A stretch of 64,000 nt of DNA from Actibacterium sp. (GTDB lineage: Bacteria; Pseudomonadota; Alphaproteobacteria; Rhodobacterales; Rhodobacteraceae): the NCBI GenBank assembly GCA_016278325.1, contig JADQCB010000002.1, forward strand, positions 124,001-188,000, written 5' to 3'. Each line of letters starts with the position of its first letter. The first letter of the stretch is position 1. This document shows, piece after piece, positions 1 to 9,055 of the stretch. The notes below the pieces were generated by a model that saw only the letters and a list, made by a program, of their open reading frames with translations, did not search any database and was not told the origin of the DNA. The position numbers and the translations under genes were made by a program.

Positions 1-651
1 GGTCTCGGCCACGTCGAAGTTGAAACGCGAATATTCCTGCTCGGTCTGGCGGAACACGTCGCCATAGCGCAGCGGGATCGGCGCGTCGGGGTCGTTATAG
101 GGCATGTCCATAACGTGATCGATGCCCAGCACATACATCGCCAGCCGCTCGATCCCGTAGGTCAGCTCGCCCGAGACAGGTTTGCAGTCATGCCCGCCGA
201 CCTGCTGGAAATAGGTGAACTGCGACACTTCCATCCCGTCGCACCAGACCTCCCATCCCAGGCCCCAGGCGCCCAGGGTGGGGCTTTCCCAGTCATCCTC
301 GACAAAGCGGATGTCATGCAGCGCCATGTCGATGCCGATCGCCTCCAGGCTGCCCAGGAAAAGCGCCTGAAGGTCCGGCGGGCTGGGTTTGATCAGGACC
401 TGGAACTGGTAGTAATGCTGCAACCGGTTGGGGTTCTCGCCATAACGCCCGTCGGTCGGCCGGCGCGAGGGCTGCACATAGGCTGCGGCCCAGGGGCGGC
501 TGCCCAGGGCGCGCAAGGTGGTCGCCGGATGGAAGGTGCCGGCGCCCACTTCCATGTCATAGGGCTGCAAGACGGCGCAGCCCCGGGACGCCCAGTAGCT
601 TTGCAGCCGCAGGATCACTTCCTGAAAACTGCGCGGTTTCGTGTCGGTCAT
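1..651 (-). CDS. glyQ: Glycyl-tRNA synthetase alpha subunit (N-terminal part, runs off the window)
   Basis: Class II aminoacyl-tRNA synthetase catalytic subunit of the bacterial alpha2beta2 enzyme, charging tRNA-Gly in the cytoplasm. Reading from the ATG at 651 gives 217 codons, open to the window edge. They start [20 protein letters not shown] and contain the family stretches [26 protein letters not shown] and [12 protein letters not shown]. The family is about 300 residues long, so roughly the last quarter, and probably glyS, lie beyond position 1. The gene diverges from the secreted protein at 830. Identification is firm. Only the missing 3' end limits it. Confidence 0.95.
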   Translation of the reverse strand, partial: MTDTKPRSFQEVILRLQSYWASRGCAVLQPYDMEVGAGTFHPATTLRALGSRPWAAAYVQPSRRPTDGRYGENPNRLQHYYQFQVLIKPSPPDLQALFLGSLEAIGIDMALHDIRFVEDDWESPTLGAWGLGWEVWCDGMEVSQFTYFQQVGGHDCKPVSGELTYGIERLAMYVLGIDHVMDMPYNDPDAPIPLRYGDVFRQTEQEYSRFNFDVAET

Positions 652-682
652 CGTGCAGGCCCCGCTGATCGGAAACAGCGCC

Positions 683-711
683 TCAATAGGCAAGCGGCGC
701 GTCAGGGTCAA
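683..711 (-). promoter_or_regulatory. Probable sigma-70-type promoter of glyQ
   Basis: On the minus strand TTGACC (711-706) is followed after 17 bases by TATTGA (688-683). Transcription would start about 30 bases ahead of the glyQ ATG. This is a consensus match only; the -10 box is weak. Confidence 0.4.
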
Positions 712-829
712 TCGGCCCCCGGAAAAGGTCAAGTTTGACGTGCATTGGCCCCCGGCTTTGATACGGTCGACACTGGAATCGGCCGCGATACCCGGCCTGT
801 AAGCGCAGAAAGCGGGGAAGACCACAAGC

Positions 830-2578
830 ATGCGTCATTTTCTTTCAGTTCTTTTCGTGATCGTCCTGTGGATGGCACCGGCCACCGCGCAACAGCGCGC
901 CTGGGTGCAGATCGAGGCCCAGCCGACCCTGCGCGAGGCGCAGGGGCGCGCCCGCAGCTACGCGGTGGAGCTGCCCGACGTGAACGGGTTCCGCATGACC
1001 ACCGGCTGGTATGCGATCGCGCTTGGCCCCTACACGCCCGAGATGGCCGAAATTCGGCTGCGCAGCCTGCGACGCGACCGGCTGATCCCCGGCGATTCCT
1101 ATATCGTGGACGGCGGCAATTTCCTGCGTCAGTTCTGGCCGATCGGCGCGAACAGCCTGACCGCCGCGCCGGCAACGCCAGAGGCGGCACCAGAAGCCGC
1201 GCCCGGGATTGCGGCGGCGGACCCGGAGGGTGCCGCTGAAATGCCGATCCTGCGGGAAACGCCGGCAGAGGCGCGCCGCAACGAGCGCGGCCTGAGCGCA
1301 GCGCAGCGCGATCTCGTTCAGAAGGCGCTGCAATGGACCGGCTTCTATGACGGGGCCATCGACGGCGATTTCGGCCCGGGAACACGGGCCGCGATGCGCG
1401 ACTGGCAGGCCGCCAACAGTTACGAGATCACCGGCATCCTGACCACCCGGCAGCGTGCCGACCTGGTCGATGGCTACCGGGCCGACCTTGCCGCGCTGGG
1501 GCTGGAAACGGTGGACGACACCGCCGCGGGCATCCGCATCACGATGCCCACGAAGATGGTGGAATTCGCACGCTACGCGCCGCCTTTCGTGCATTACGAC
1601 AACACCGCCGGGAACGGCGTGCGGGTGCTGCTGATCAGCCAGCGCGGCGACCAGGCCACGTTGTCCGGGCTCTATGACATCATGCAGACGCTGGAAATCG
1701 TGCCGATCCAGGGCGCGCGCGACCGCGACAGCGACAGTTTCGTGCTGACCGGGCAGAACGCACAGCTGCACTCCTACACCTATGCCGCGCTGCGCGACGG
1801 GCGGATCAAGGGCTTCACGCTGACCTGGGATCCCGCGGATGCCCGGCGCATGAACCGGGTGGCGCAGATCATGCGCGACAGTTTCACGCCCTACGGCACG
1901 CAGGTCCTGGATGACTCGCTGGGCAGCGCCGGCGCCGGGCAGAGCGTGGACCTGCTGGCCGGGCTGAACATCCGCCGCCCCGAGATGTCGCGCAGCGGGT
2001 TTTACGTCGATGGCACGGGCACCGTCCTGACCACCGCGGAAATCCTGAACCAGTGCCAGCGCATCACCATCGGCGAATCGCAGGACGCCCGCGCCGCGGC
2101 GCGCGACGAGGCGCTGGGGCTTGCCATCCTGCGCCCGGTGCAGACGCTGGCCCCGGTCGCCCATGCCGCCTTCCGGACCAGCGAGCCGCGCCTGCAATCG
2201 GAGGTCGCCGTGGCCGGCTTTCCCTATGGCCCGGCGCTGACGATGCCGGTGCTGACCTATGGCAAGCTCGCCGCGCTGCGCGGGCTGAACGGCGAGACCG
2301 CGCTCAACCGGCTGTCGATGACGACCTTGCCCGGCGATGCGGGCGGGCCGGTCTTCGATGCCAGCGGCGCGGTCATGGGCGCCCTTCTGGCCGACCCCGA
2401 CGGCCCGCGCCAACTGCCCGAGGATGTCGGGTTGGCCGCCTCGGTCCCGGCGATTGCCACCTTCCTGTCGGCCAACGGAATCGAAATGACCGCCGCAGAT
2501 CCGGCCGGGACGATGGCGCCCGAAGACCTTACCGAACTGGCCGCGGACCTGACCGTAAGGGTGAGTTGCTGGAACTGA
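830..2578 (+). CDS. Secreted SPOR-like / peptidoglycan-binding protein with a degenerate trypsin-like domain
   Basis: A protein of 582 residues with a clear Sec signal peptide ([20 protein letters not shown], cleavage near residue 21). Residues about 22-105 resemble a SPOR-like cell-wall-binding module. Residues about 155-215 form a PG_binding_1 domain ([14 protein letters not shown]). The C-terminal part, from about residue 380, has the layout of a trypsin-fold protease. The usual TNAHVV stretch reads TTAEIL, with Glu404 where the catalytic His should be. GDSGGP reads GDAGGP, with Ala504 in place of the nucleophile Ser. The protein is therefore probably non-proteolytic, acting as a periplasmic binding or scaffold protein. 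Its substrate is unknown. It is transcribed away from glyQ and is followed by a hairpin/repeat element. Confidence 0.8.
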   Translation: MRHFLSVLFVIVLWMAPATAQQRAWVQIEAQPTLREAQGRARSYAVELPDVNGFRMTTGWYAIALGPYTPEMAEIRLRSLRRDRLIPGDSYIVDGGNFLRQFWPIGANSLTAAPATPEAAPEAAPGIAAADPEGAAEMPILRETPAEARRNERGLSAAQRDLVQKALQWTGFYDGAIDGDFGPGTRAAMRDWQAANSYEITGILTTRQRADLVDGYRADLAALGLETVDDTAAGIRITMPTKMVEFARYAPPFVHYDNTAGNGVRVLLISQRGDQATLSGLYDIMQTLEIVPIQGARDRDSDSFVLTGQNAQLHSYTYAALRDGRIKGFTLTWDPADARRMNRVAQIMRDSFTPYGTQVLDDSLGSAGAGQSVDLLAGLNIRRPEMSRSGFYVDGTGTVLTTAEILNQCQRITIGESQDARAAARDEALGLAILRPVQTLAPVAHAAFRTSEPRLQSEVAVAGFPYGPALTMPVLTYGKLAALRGLNGETALNRLSMTTLPGDAGGPVFDASGAVMGALLADPDGPRQLPEDVGLAASVPAIATFLSANGIEMTAADPAGTMAPEDLTELAADLTVRVSCWN

Positions 2579-2650
2579 TCCGGCGCGCCGGATCGTTCGG
2601 CCCGCGCGCGTTTCGCAGGCGGGTCGGTTTGCCCCCAGGGCGCGGAGCGC

Positions 2651-2703
2651 GAGGGGGCGCTGCCCCCTCGGGCACCCCCGGAGTATTTCGGCCAAGGTGA
2701 AGG
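2651..2703 (+). repeat. Dispersed intergenic element, copy A, with terminator-like hairpin
   Basis: A perfect 8-bp stem (GAGGGGGC/GCCCCCTC, 2651-2658 with 2662-2669, 3-base loop) is followed by the core GAGTATTTCGGCC (2681-2693) and then AAGGTGAAG. It lies between the convergent gene ending at 2578 and folE2 ending at 2750. The same core recurs at 11704-11716, 22808-22820 and 62514-62526. There is no long T-run, so a role in 3'-end formation is inference. Confidence 0.6.
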
Positions 2704-2749
2704 GGATGACGGCGCCCGCCCCGGCACGACCCCAGACCGCAGCGCCGGC

Positions 2750-3835
2750 TCAGCCGCGGTGGATCAGCGAGGCAAAGAGCTGCGGATCGAGGCTGTCCGC
2801 GGCGAAGGTTTCGCCCTCGTAGAGCAGCGACACGGCATCGTGGCTGTGCAGGCTTTCCTGGTGGCTGGCAACGACCCGGAAATCGCCGATGCGCGGGTCT
2901 GCATCCAGATATTCGCAGAAGAGCCGTGCGGCATCCTCGACGAAAATCGGATTGGCGGCGTTGAGCTCGGCGAAGGCCTGTTCGTCCTCGCGCTTGACCA
3001 TCACCTGGGTTTCGGTGGGCACCGCTGTGCGGCAAAGTTCGATCAGGTCCTCGAACCACAGGCAGCCGCTGCCCGGCACCAGTTCGACCGAGATCCGCGC
3101 GACCGAGCGTTGCGCATGCGGCGTGGCCATCTGGCCGCGGGCATTGCGGGCATGTTCGGCCAGTTCCAGCGAGCAGGGACAGGTCGATGAATAGACATAG
3201 TCGAGATGCATGATCTTCTTGCGCACGCCGTCGCGTTCGACCAGCTCCAGGGCGATATCGTAATATTGATAGCCTTCGAGGCCCGAGCGCAGCGAGGAAA
3301 GCTTCACCGGAAAGGAAAAGCGCATCTGGATGCGCGCATCGAAGCTGTCGAGATGGCGCTTGTAGTCGTCCAGCGCCGCGTCGATGACGTCGAAGCTGAA
3401 GGCACGCTCGGCATGGGCATAAAAGCTGCGCATGATGCGCGACATGTTGATGCCCTTCTTCTCGGCCTCCAGGCTGACGGTGCCGGTGACCGAGGTTTCC
3501 AGCGTCAGATCCCCGTTGTCGCGCGTGTGGTATTTCAAGGGAAGCCGGAAATTCGAGATGCCCACATGCTGGATCGCCTGCCGCGCGCCGCGAATCAGGC
3601 TGGACGGTCCGTTCTGCAGATCCGGCAGGGACGCCTTGTAGGCGGCATCGACGGCAAAACCGGCCGGATAGTCCCGGCTGAGCGCCGGGCCGTTGGCCCC
3701 CGGGGCCAGCAGCCGTGCCAGGGCCGGGTCCAGCGCCGCGATCTCGTCCGCCCCGGCCGTGGCCGCCCAGCGTGCAAGTGTGTCGAGCGCCTTGCGCGCC
3801 TCGGCGCGATCCGGTTGCGGCTTGTGCAGGTTCAT
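2750..3835 (-). CDS. folE2: GTP cyclohydrolase FolE2 (type IB)
   Basis: Converts GTP to 7,8-dihydroneopterin triphosphate, the first step of folate (and queuosine) synthesis, using the metal-flexible FolE2 enzyme rather than the zinc enzyme FolE. The 361 residues match the family in length and in the conserved STCPCS segment, which carries the catalytic cysteine. Other family stretches are QHVGISNFR near residue 89, FSFPVKLSSLRSGLEGYQYYD, and SHQESLHSHDA near the C-terminus. A GGGAGG ribosome-binding site precedes the ATG. FolE2 is Zur-controlled in some bacteria, but no Zur-like palindrome was seen upstream here. Other folate genes (folK, folC) are elsewhere in the window, not linked. Confidence 0.95.
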   Translation of the reverse strand: MNLHKPQPDRAEARKALDTLARWAATAGADEIAALDPALARLLAPGANGPALSRDYPAGFAVDAAYKASLPDLQNGPSSLIRGARQAIQHVGISNFRLPLKYHTRDNGDLTLETSVTGTVSLEAEKKGINMSRIMRSFYAHAERAFSFDVIDAALDDYKRHLDSFDARIQMRFSFPVKLSSLRSGLEGYQYYDIALELVERDGVRKKIMHLDYVYSSTCPCSLELAEHARNARGQMATPHAQRSVARISVELVPGSGCLWFEDLIELCRTAVPTETQVMVKREDEQAFAELNAANPIFVEDAARLFCEYLDADPRIGDFRVVASHQESLHSHDAVSLLYEGETFAADSLDPQLFASLIHRG

Positions 3836-3932
3836 CGTGACCTCCCCTGGCGGGTTACGGCATCGTGCATGATGTAGACATGAAACGTCGCATGTCCAAT
3901 CGCTTCATTCACCATACGCGGCGGCGGCCCGG

Positions 3933-5111
3933 TCAGATCACATTGAGCGCCCCGGTCAGATCGGCCAGAAGGTCGGCGGGATCCTCCAGCCCCACCGAGA
4001 GGCGGACCAGGCCGGGGGTGATCCCAAGCGCCGCCTTCTGCGCATCGGGCAGGCGCTGATGCGTCGTCGTGGCCGGGTGCGTGACGAGGCTTTTCGCATC
4101 GCCCAGGTTGTTCGAGATCGTCACCAGCCTGAGCGCGTTCAACATCGCGAAGGCCGCGGTCTGCCCGCCGGCGACCTCCAGCGCGAGAACGGTCCCCCCC
4201 GCGCCCATCTGCGCCATTGCCAGCGCGTGCTGCGGATGCGACGGCAGGCCCGGATAGATCGTTCTCGTCAACCCGGGATGGGGCTGCAACGCCTCGGCCA
4301 GGGCCTGTGCTGTTTCGGTCTGCGCGCGCACCCGCAGATCGAGGGTTTCCAGCCCCTTGAGCATCACCCAGGCATTGAACGGGCTGAGCGCGCCGCCGGT
4401 ATGTTTCATGTAGGGTTCCAGCGTCTTGCGGATGAAATCGCGGCGGCCCAGAACGACGCCGCCCAGGCAGCGCCCCTGCCCGTCGATATGCTTGGTCGCG
4501 GAATAGACCACCACGTCGGCGCCCTGTTCCAGCGCGCGCGAGAAGACCGGCGTGGCGAACACGTTATCCACGATGACCAGCGCCCCGGCGGCATGGGCCA
4601 GGCGCGCGACCGCGGCGATATCGACGATTTCGAGCGTCGGGTTGGAGACGGATTCGAGGAACACCGCCTGCGTGTCCGGGGTGATCGCCGCCGCCCAGGC
4701 CGCCGGGTCGGTGCCGTCGACCAGGACGATCTCGACGCCGAAGCGGGCCAGGATGTCCTCGAGCACATAAAGGCAGGACCCGAACAGCGCCCGCGCCGCA
4801 ACCACGCGGTCGCCCGCCTTCAGCATCGACATCAGCGCGCCATTGACCGCGGCCATGCCCGACGCGGTCGCGAAGGCATCCTCGGCCCCTTCCAGCGCCG
4901 CGATCCGCTCTTCGAACATGCGCACCGTGGGGTTGCCATACCGGGCATAGATGTACTCGTCATCGCCAAGTTGCCGGAAACGCGCCTCGGCCTGTTCGGC
5001 GCTGTCATAGACGAATCCCTGGGTCAGGAAGATCGCCTCGGCCACCTCGCCATACTGGCTGCGCCTCGTGCCGGCATGAACCTGGACGGTGCGTCTGCTC
5101 CAATTGCTCAT
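3933..5111 (-). CDS. metZ: O-succinylhomoserine sulfhydrylase
   Basis: PLP enzyme of the Cys/Met-metabolism family that makes homocysteine directly from an O-acylhomoserine and sulfide in methionine synthesis. The 392 residues start MSNWSRRTVQVHAGTRRSQY. The PLP lysine lies in SATKHIDGQGR (about Lys207) and the cofactor-binding stretch YARYGNPTV is present. The frame stays open a further 39 codons upstream, but that part overlaps a riboswitch and terminator. AAGGAGA at 5125-5119 sits 7 bases before this ATG and fixes the start. Regulation by S-adenosylmethionine through the leader is strongly suggested. The choice of O-succinyl- over O-acetylhomoserine is by family resemblance. Confidence 0.93.
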   Translation of the reverse strand: MSNWSRRTVQVHAGTRRSQYGEVAEAIFLTQGFVYDSAEQAEARFRQLGDDEYIYARYGNPTVRMFEERIAALEGAEDAFATASGMAAVNGALMSMLKAGDRVVAARALFGSCLYVLEDILARFGVEIVLVDGTDPAAWAAAITPDTQAVFLESVSNPTLEIVDIAAVARLAHAAGALVIVDNVFATPVFSRALEQGADVVVYSATKHIDGQGRCLGGVVLGRRDFIRKTLEPYMKHTGGALSPFNAWVMLKGLETLDLRVRAQTETAQALAEALQPHPGLTRTIYPGLPSHPQHALAMAQMGAGGTVLALEVAGGQTAAFAMLNALRLVTISNNLGDAKSLVTHPATTTHQRLPDAQKAALGITPGLVRLSVGLEDPADLLADLTGALNVI

Positions 5112-5132
5112 CTGCGTGTCTCCTTGAGCACG

Positions 5133-5161
5133 AAAAACCCCCGACCGGGAAAGGACGGGGG
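5133..5161 (-). terminator. Intrinsic terminator in the metZ leader
   Basis: Read on the minus strand, CCCCCG (5161-5156) and CGGGGG (5143-5138) form a 6-bp GC stem followed at once by TTTTT (5137-5133). It lies between the SAM-II aptamer and the metZ ribosome-binding site, so it fits a transcription-attenuation expression platform. Confidence 0.8.
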
Positions 5162-5177
5162 TGGCGGGCAACCCGAA

Positions 5178-5233
5178 CCTCTTTAGCGGCTTGTTTAACG
5201 TGGCCCGCAATCCGGTACAAAGCGCCACGTTCC
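5178..5233 (-). ncRNA. SAM-II riboswitch (metA-type aptamer) upstream of metZ
   Basis: On the minus strand an 8-bp stem AACGTGGC/GCCACGTT (5231-5224 with 5204-5197) encloses CGCTTTGTACCGGATTGC. It is followed by the conserved single-stranded tail TTAAACAAGCCGCTAAAG, which forms the pseudoknot in SAM-II. This matches the published SAM-II layout: a P1 stem, a loop with TTTG..CCG..TTGC, then TTAAA..AAG..GCTAAA. It lies directly ahead of metZ, the gene class this riboswitch controls in alphaproteobacteria. S-adenosylmethionine binding would lower metZ expression. A covariance-model search (Rfam SAM-II) would settle the boundaries. Confidence 0.9.
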
Positions 5234-5234
5234 C

Positions 5235-5263
5235 CGCTTATCGCGGCGGCCATTTAGCGTCAA
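5235..5263 (-). promoter_or_regulatory. Possible metZ promoter
   Basis: On the minus strand TTGACG (5263-5258) is followed 17 bases later by TAAGCG (5240-5235), just ahead of the SAM-II aptamer. The predicted start would fall at or just inside the first stem, so the -10 may instead be GATAAG two bases upstream. Confidence 0.35.
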
Positions 5264-5364
5264 GGGCAGGCGCGCGGTTCGGCCGGTTCACAACCGCTTG
5301 TGGCCGCGCCCCCTTGTCGTGGCGGGCAAAAACCTCATGTTGTTACCGCAAAAGGAGGTTTGAG

Positions 5365-6069
5365 ATGCCCGAGACGATCGAACTCTATTACTGGCCCACG
5401 CCGAACGGATGGAAGATTTCCATCGCGCTGGAGGAGATGGGCCTGCCCTATGACCTGCACCTGGTCAATATCGGAAAGGGCGACCAGTTCGACCCCGAAT
5501 TCCTGAAGATTTCGCCCAATAACCGGATGCCGGCGCTCGTCGATGCCGATGGCCCAGACGGCCAGCCGATCTCGATCTTCGAATCCGGCGCGATCCTTCA
5601 ATACCTGGCGCGCAAGACGGGGCGTTTCTACGGCCGGAACGAGCGCGAGCGTGTCGCGGTCGAGCAATGGCTGATGTGGCAGATGGGCGGGCTGGGCCCG
5701 ATGGCCGGGCAGGCGCATCACTTCCTGAAATACGCACCGCAGATGGACCCGCCGCAGGCGCTGCCCTATGCGATGGACCGGTACCGGAACGAAACCGGGC
5801 GTCTTTACCGCGTGCTCGACACGCAACTGGCCAGGCACGAATTCGTGGCGGGCGATTTCTTCTCGATCGCCGACATGGCGATCTGGCCCTGGGCCTCGCT
5901 GTGGGAAGGTCAGGAACAGACGCTGGAGGACAAGCCCAACATGGCCCGCTGGTTCGACAGCGTCGGCACCCGTCCCGGGGTGCAGGCGGGCCGCGCGGTG
6001 GCCGCCGACAAGCGCACCGCCACGCGGGACCGGGATGCACAGAAAGTCCTGTTCGGCCAGAAAGGCTGA
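5365..6069 (+). CDS. Glutathione S-transferase (YfcG/YghU-like)
   Basis: Cytosolic glutathione transferase of 234 residues. An N-terminal thioredoxin-fold domain (about 1-85) contains the Thr/Asn-rich start YYWPTPNGWKISIALEE used by nu-class enzymes. It also has the cis-proline NNRMPAL and the glutathione-binding ES pair in IFESGAILQYLARK. A helical C-terminal domain follows, ending with FSIADMAIWPW. The start at 5365 is set by AAAGGAGGT 5 bases upstream; the longer frame overlaps the metZ leader. A role in disulfide or peroxide reduction is inferred from the nu-class relatives. The natural substrate is unknown. It is transcribed divergently from metZ. Confidence 0.9.
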   Translation: MPETIELYYWPTPNGWKISIALEEMGLPYDLHLVNIGKGDQFDPEFLKISPNNRMPALVDADGPDGQPISIFESGAILQYLARKTGRFYGRNERERVAVEQWLMWQMGGLGPMAGQAHHFLKYAPQMDPPQALPYAMDRYRNETGRLYRVLDTQLARHEFVAGDFFSIADMAIWPWASLWEGQEQTLEDKPNMARWFDSVGTRPGVQAGRAVAADKRTATRDRDAQKVLFGQKG

Positions 6070-6074
6070 TTGAC

Positions 6075-6107
6075 CGTGCGGGCCGGGCGCCGCGCGCGGC
6101 CCGCACG
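6075..6107. terminator. Terminator-like hairpin between convergent genes
   Basis: A perfect 10-bp inverted repeat, CGTGCGGGCC (6075-6084) with GGCCCGCACG (6098-6107), has a 13-base loop. It lies between the GST stop (6069) and the yjbF stop (6122). No T-run follows on either strand, so rho-independent termination is not certain. Confidence 0.4.
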
Positions 6108-6121
6108 ATGACCGCCGGGGA

Positions 6122-6772
6122 TCAGCGGTCTGGCAGATGCTTTTGCAGGATCGCCCCGATTTCGGGGCTGACCCATTGCCGCGATTGCAGGATTTCGCCG
6201 CCCCGGGCCGAGGTCCAGTAGAAATTCATGAAGCTTCCCGCCTCGCCCTTGCAGCGCTCGGCCATCAGCAGCGTGTCGCGCGGCGTGCCGTTGAAGTCGA
6301 TCCGGCGCGGGCCGCGCCGTTCGATCCGGCAATCGAAGCTGTGGATCACGATGTCATCCGCACCATCGAGATAGCCATGCGCGCGCGTCACCGGACCGGT
6401 CTGCCGGGCGGCGATCAGCGATGCGCTTTGCGCGACATCGGCCGACATCAGGTCGCGCCCCATGCCGCGGGTGCCGACCAGCAGACCCCGATCGAAGGTC
6501 AGGCTGACATTGTCCGGGCTCAGCCAGGTGGTGATCGTGCCGCGCCGGGCGATCTGCACGACGTCACCTTCGGTGTTCCGGTCCTCGATGATGATCTTCA
6601 TGCGCGGTGCGTTGCGCGCCTCGGCGGCGGCGATCCGGGATCGCGGCGACGCGATCTCGGGCCCGTCGCTGGCCAGAACTTTTCCCGAAAAGCCGGCCAG
6701 GCCGCCGACGCCGCTGCACGCCGCCTGGGTCAGCGCGATCAGGGTAAGCGCAAAAAACCGCATCGTCGTCAT
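6122..6772 (-). CDS. yjbF: YjbF-like lipoprotein (exopolysaccharide/group 4 capsule family)
   Basis: An exported protein of 216 residues with a short hydrophobic leader ending TQAAC, so Cys19 is the likely lipidated residue, although Gln at -3 makes the lipobox imperfect. The body resembles the YjbF/GfcB family of outer-membrane-associated lipoproteins linked to polysaccharide production (TTWLSPDNVSLTFDRGLLVGTRG, GYLDGADDIVIHSFDC). The ATG at 6772 overlaps the yjbH stop as ATGA, so the two are translationally coupled. This is the pairing known from the yjbEFGH operon of E. coli. YjbE and YjbG are absent here. Confidence 0.8.
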   Translation of the reverse strand: MTTMRFFALTLIALTQAACSGVGGLAGFSGKVLASDGPEIASPRSRIAAAEARNAPRMKIIIEDRNTEGDVVQIARRGTITTWLSPDNVSLTFDRGLLVGTRGMGRDLMSADVAQSASLIAARQTGPVTRAHGYLDGADDIVIHSFDCRIERRGPRRIDFNGTPRDTLLMAERCKGEAGSFMNFYWTSARGGEILQSRQWVSPEIGAILQKHLPDR

Positions 6773-8886
6773 CGCCAGAATTTCCCCCACCGGTCCTCAA
6801 GGTCCGGCAGATGACTGCCGCGCACCGTTTCATAAAGGCGGTTGCGGACATTCAGCCGGGCGCCGCCGTCGCGCGTTATCGGCCGGATCGTGGTGTCGAA
6901 TGCCGTCTTGCCCGGCTCGCCCGACAGCCAGGACAGCGGGATCGTCAGGTGAATCCCCTTGTCGAACGAGCCTTCGCCAAATTCCGAGAACGGCACATCC
7001 GTCAGCGTGAAGAAGGCGCCGACCCGGAAGCCGTTGTCGAATTCCCGATCGAGCGCGAAGGTCGCGCCCCAATCGCCGGCCAGATAGCGCCCGGCATCGA
7101 CCCGGGCGAGATAGCCGTCGGCAAATTCGTAATAGGCCGAGGCATGGCCCGTCGCGACGCTGTAATCCTGGAATCCGAACCCCAGGTCGAAATCGCGCTT
7201 GCGCACGTAATTCACCTCGACCCCCAGCGCCAGCGGCCCGGTAACCGGCTTCCACAGGATCTCTCCCGACAGGCCGCCATACATCCTTTCCAGGTACCCG
7301 GCCGTCACGCGCCCGTAAAGGTTGCGACCGGGACGAAAGAAATATTCCGCCGTCAGATAGGACAATTCAAGCTCGGACTGCTTTTCATACTGCACGATAT
7401 CGGTGCGGACATGCGGCAGGACCGAGTTCGACGCCCGGTCCGACTGGTCCAGGTTGCCGAAGATCGGCTGGCGCAGCTGGCCGGCGAAAACCAGGCCCGG
7501 CGCAGGGCTTAACGCGGCCGAAAGCTGGGCCCCGAAATCGGCGCGAACCGGGCTGTCGGGATCGAAATAGGAGGGCGAGATATAGGGGCCCAACCCGTAT
7601 TCGAATCGCGGATAGACCCCTTTCGAAAGATCCGCGGCCGAAAAGCCGAGCCCCGCGGCATCGGCAATCTCTGCCCGCGCAAGGCTCTGCCCGGCCCCGT
7701 CCAGCGCGGTCTCGAACCGTTCCAGATCGCTGCGGCGCAGGGTGACCGACGACATCGCCACCCCGTTGCGCACCGGGACGATGACGAAGGTTTCGACCGA
7801 TGCCGGCATGACCCGCGTCATCGCCCGCGCGGCGCGCCCGATCGCCTGGGCCTCGGCATCATAGAGCGGATTGCGCAGGTGAACCGTGGCGGTGTTTGCG
7901 TTCAGCCGAAGCGCGACCAGCTCCATCCCCAGGGCATCGAGAGCGGCGCGCAGATCGCTGCGGATCGTGCTGCGTGTCGCCGGGTCCGCGACCCAGTCCT
8001 GCGACCAGCCCAGCGGACCGCTCGCGCCCGGCCGCGCATAGACCGGCGGCGGCGCGCCCTCGCGCCCGCCGGGCAGCGGTGGCTTGTCCGGGTTCAGCGT
8101 AAAGCTCAACCGCGCCCCGATCTCCGAACCGTAAAGGTAATAGGCCCCCAGATCCACGCCCGGACGCAACCGGTAATTCACCCCGAAATTGAATGGAGAC
8201 CGATGGGTCAGAACGCCCTGCTTCTCTTCGAGGTCATAAGCATCGGAAGAATATTCCACGGCCAGGCTCAGCTTGTCGGTCGCCTGCCATTCAAGCCCGC
8301 CGAAAACCGCGGCATCACCACGAAACCAGTCCCCCGCGTTCAACGTGCCGCCGAGCGTCGAGTCATCCGACCGGGTTTCGAAACGATCGTCGATCACCGA
8401 TAGCGGGTTGGAAAACCCGCCAAAGCTGCCCAGGCGTCCCCATCCAAGGCCCAGCGTGCCCCGGAAACGCGCACCGAAGGTCTTGGTCGCCGTCAGGTAT
8501 TCCGCCGAATAAAGCCCGGTCCCGCCGAAATCCTGCAAGCCGACCGCCACGGCCGGCCGGACCCGGCCCTCGTTGAGAAGCTGGAAACGGAAATCGAAAC
8601 TACGGTCGTAATAATCCTCGTACCCGCCCAGATTCGCATCCCCCAGGCGGGAATAGCGGAAAACACCGGTAATGCGCGGCGCGAACTGGAAGGATACGGA
8701 ATTGCGCAGCGCGTTCCCGAACATCCCGACCGTGAACGACAGGTCGCCATCGGGCACCGCCTGCGCGCTCGGCATGTCGACAAGGCCCGGAACGCCGTAA
8801 AAGGATAGCGTCGGCCGCTCCTGCGCCGCGACGGCCGACGCCCCCCACGACAAGGCAAGGCCGGCGCTGGCGAACAGGCCCGTCAT
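6769..8886 (-). CDS. yjbH: YjbH-like outer-membrane exopolysaccharide protein
   Basis: Large exported protein of about 705 residues with a signal peptide ending near SAVAAQE. It is matched by the YjbH family start (PTLSFYGVPGLVDMPSA, DGDLSFTVGMFG). Many alternating hydrophobic strands (e.g. VAVGLQDFGGTGLYSAEYLTA) and a C-terminal repeat of such strands indicate an outer-membrane beta-barrel. Members are co-expressed with YjbF and affect exopolysaccharide. The start is unsettled: ATG at 8886 has a weak Shine-Dalgarno, GTG at 8892 adds a positive charge, and TTG at 8922 is the longest option. Family length (about 700) suits all three. Confidence 0.82.
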   Translation of the reverse strand: MTGLFASAGLALSWGASAVAAQERPTLSFYGVPGLVDMPSAQAVPDGDLSFTVGMFGNALRNSVSFQFAPRITGVFRYSRLGDANLGGYEDYYDRSFDFRFQLLNEGRVRPAVAVGLQDFGGTGLYSAEYLTATKTFGARFRGTLGLGWGRLGSFGGFSNPLSVIDDRFETRSDDSTLGGTLNAGDWFRGDAAVFGGLEWQATDKLSLAVEYSSDAYDLEEKQGVLTHRSPFNFGVNYRLRPGVDLGAYYLYGSEIGARLSFTLNPDKPPLPGGREGAPPPVYARPGASGPLGWSQDWVADPATRSTIRSDLRAALDALGMELVALRLNANTATVHLRNPLYDAEAQAIGRAARAMTRVMPASVETFVIVPVRNGVAMSSVTLRRSDLERFETALDGAGQSLARAEIADAAGLGFSAADLSKGVYPRFEYGLGPYISPSYFDPDSPVRADFGAQLSAALSPAPGLVFAGQLRQPIFGNLDQSDRASNSVLPHVRTDIVQYEKQSELELSYLTAEYFFRPGRNLYGRVTAGYLERMYGGLSGEILWKPVTGPLALGVEVNYVRKRDFDLGFGFQDYSVATGHASAYYEFADGYLARVDAGRYLAGDWGATFALDREFDNGFRVGAFFTLTDVPFSEFGEGSFDKGIHLTIPLSWLSGEPGKTAFDTTIRPITRDGGARLNVRNRLYETVRGSHLPDLEDRWGKFWR

Positions 8887-9055
8887 CTTCACTCGAACGC
8901 TTGGCAAGACCGCCCTCCACAATCCCTGTTCGCAGCAACATAATCAGACCCGCGCCGCAAAGTCACCCGTGCCGGCGATGCCAGCGGCAAATGATGCCGA
9001 TCTGCTGCATCCGCGCCCATGGCGACGGACACTGACCCGCAGGCCCGAAAAGCGA

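Noticed and set aside
3836-3932. Zur operator ahead of folE2
   Set aside because: No Zur-like palindrome is present in this gap.
5112-5228. An N-terminal extension of metZ of 39 residues
   Set aside because: It would translate the SAM-II aptamer and terminator, and a good ribosome-binding site precedes the inner ATG.
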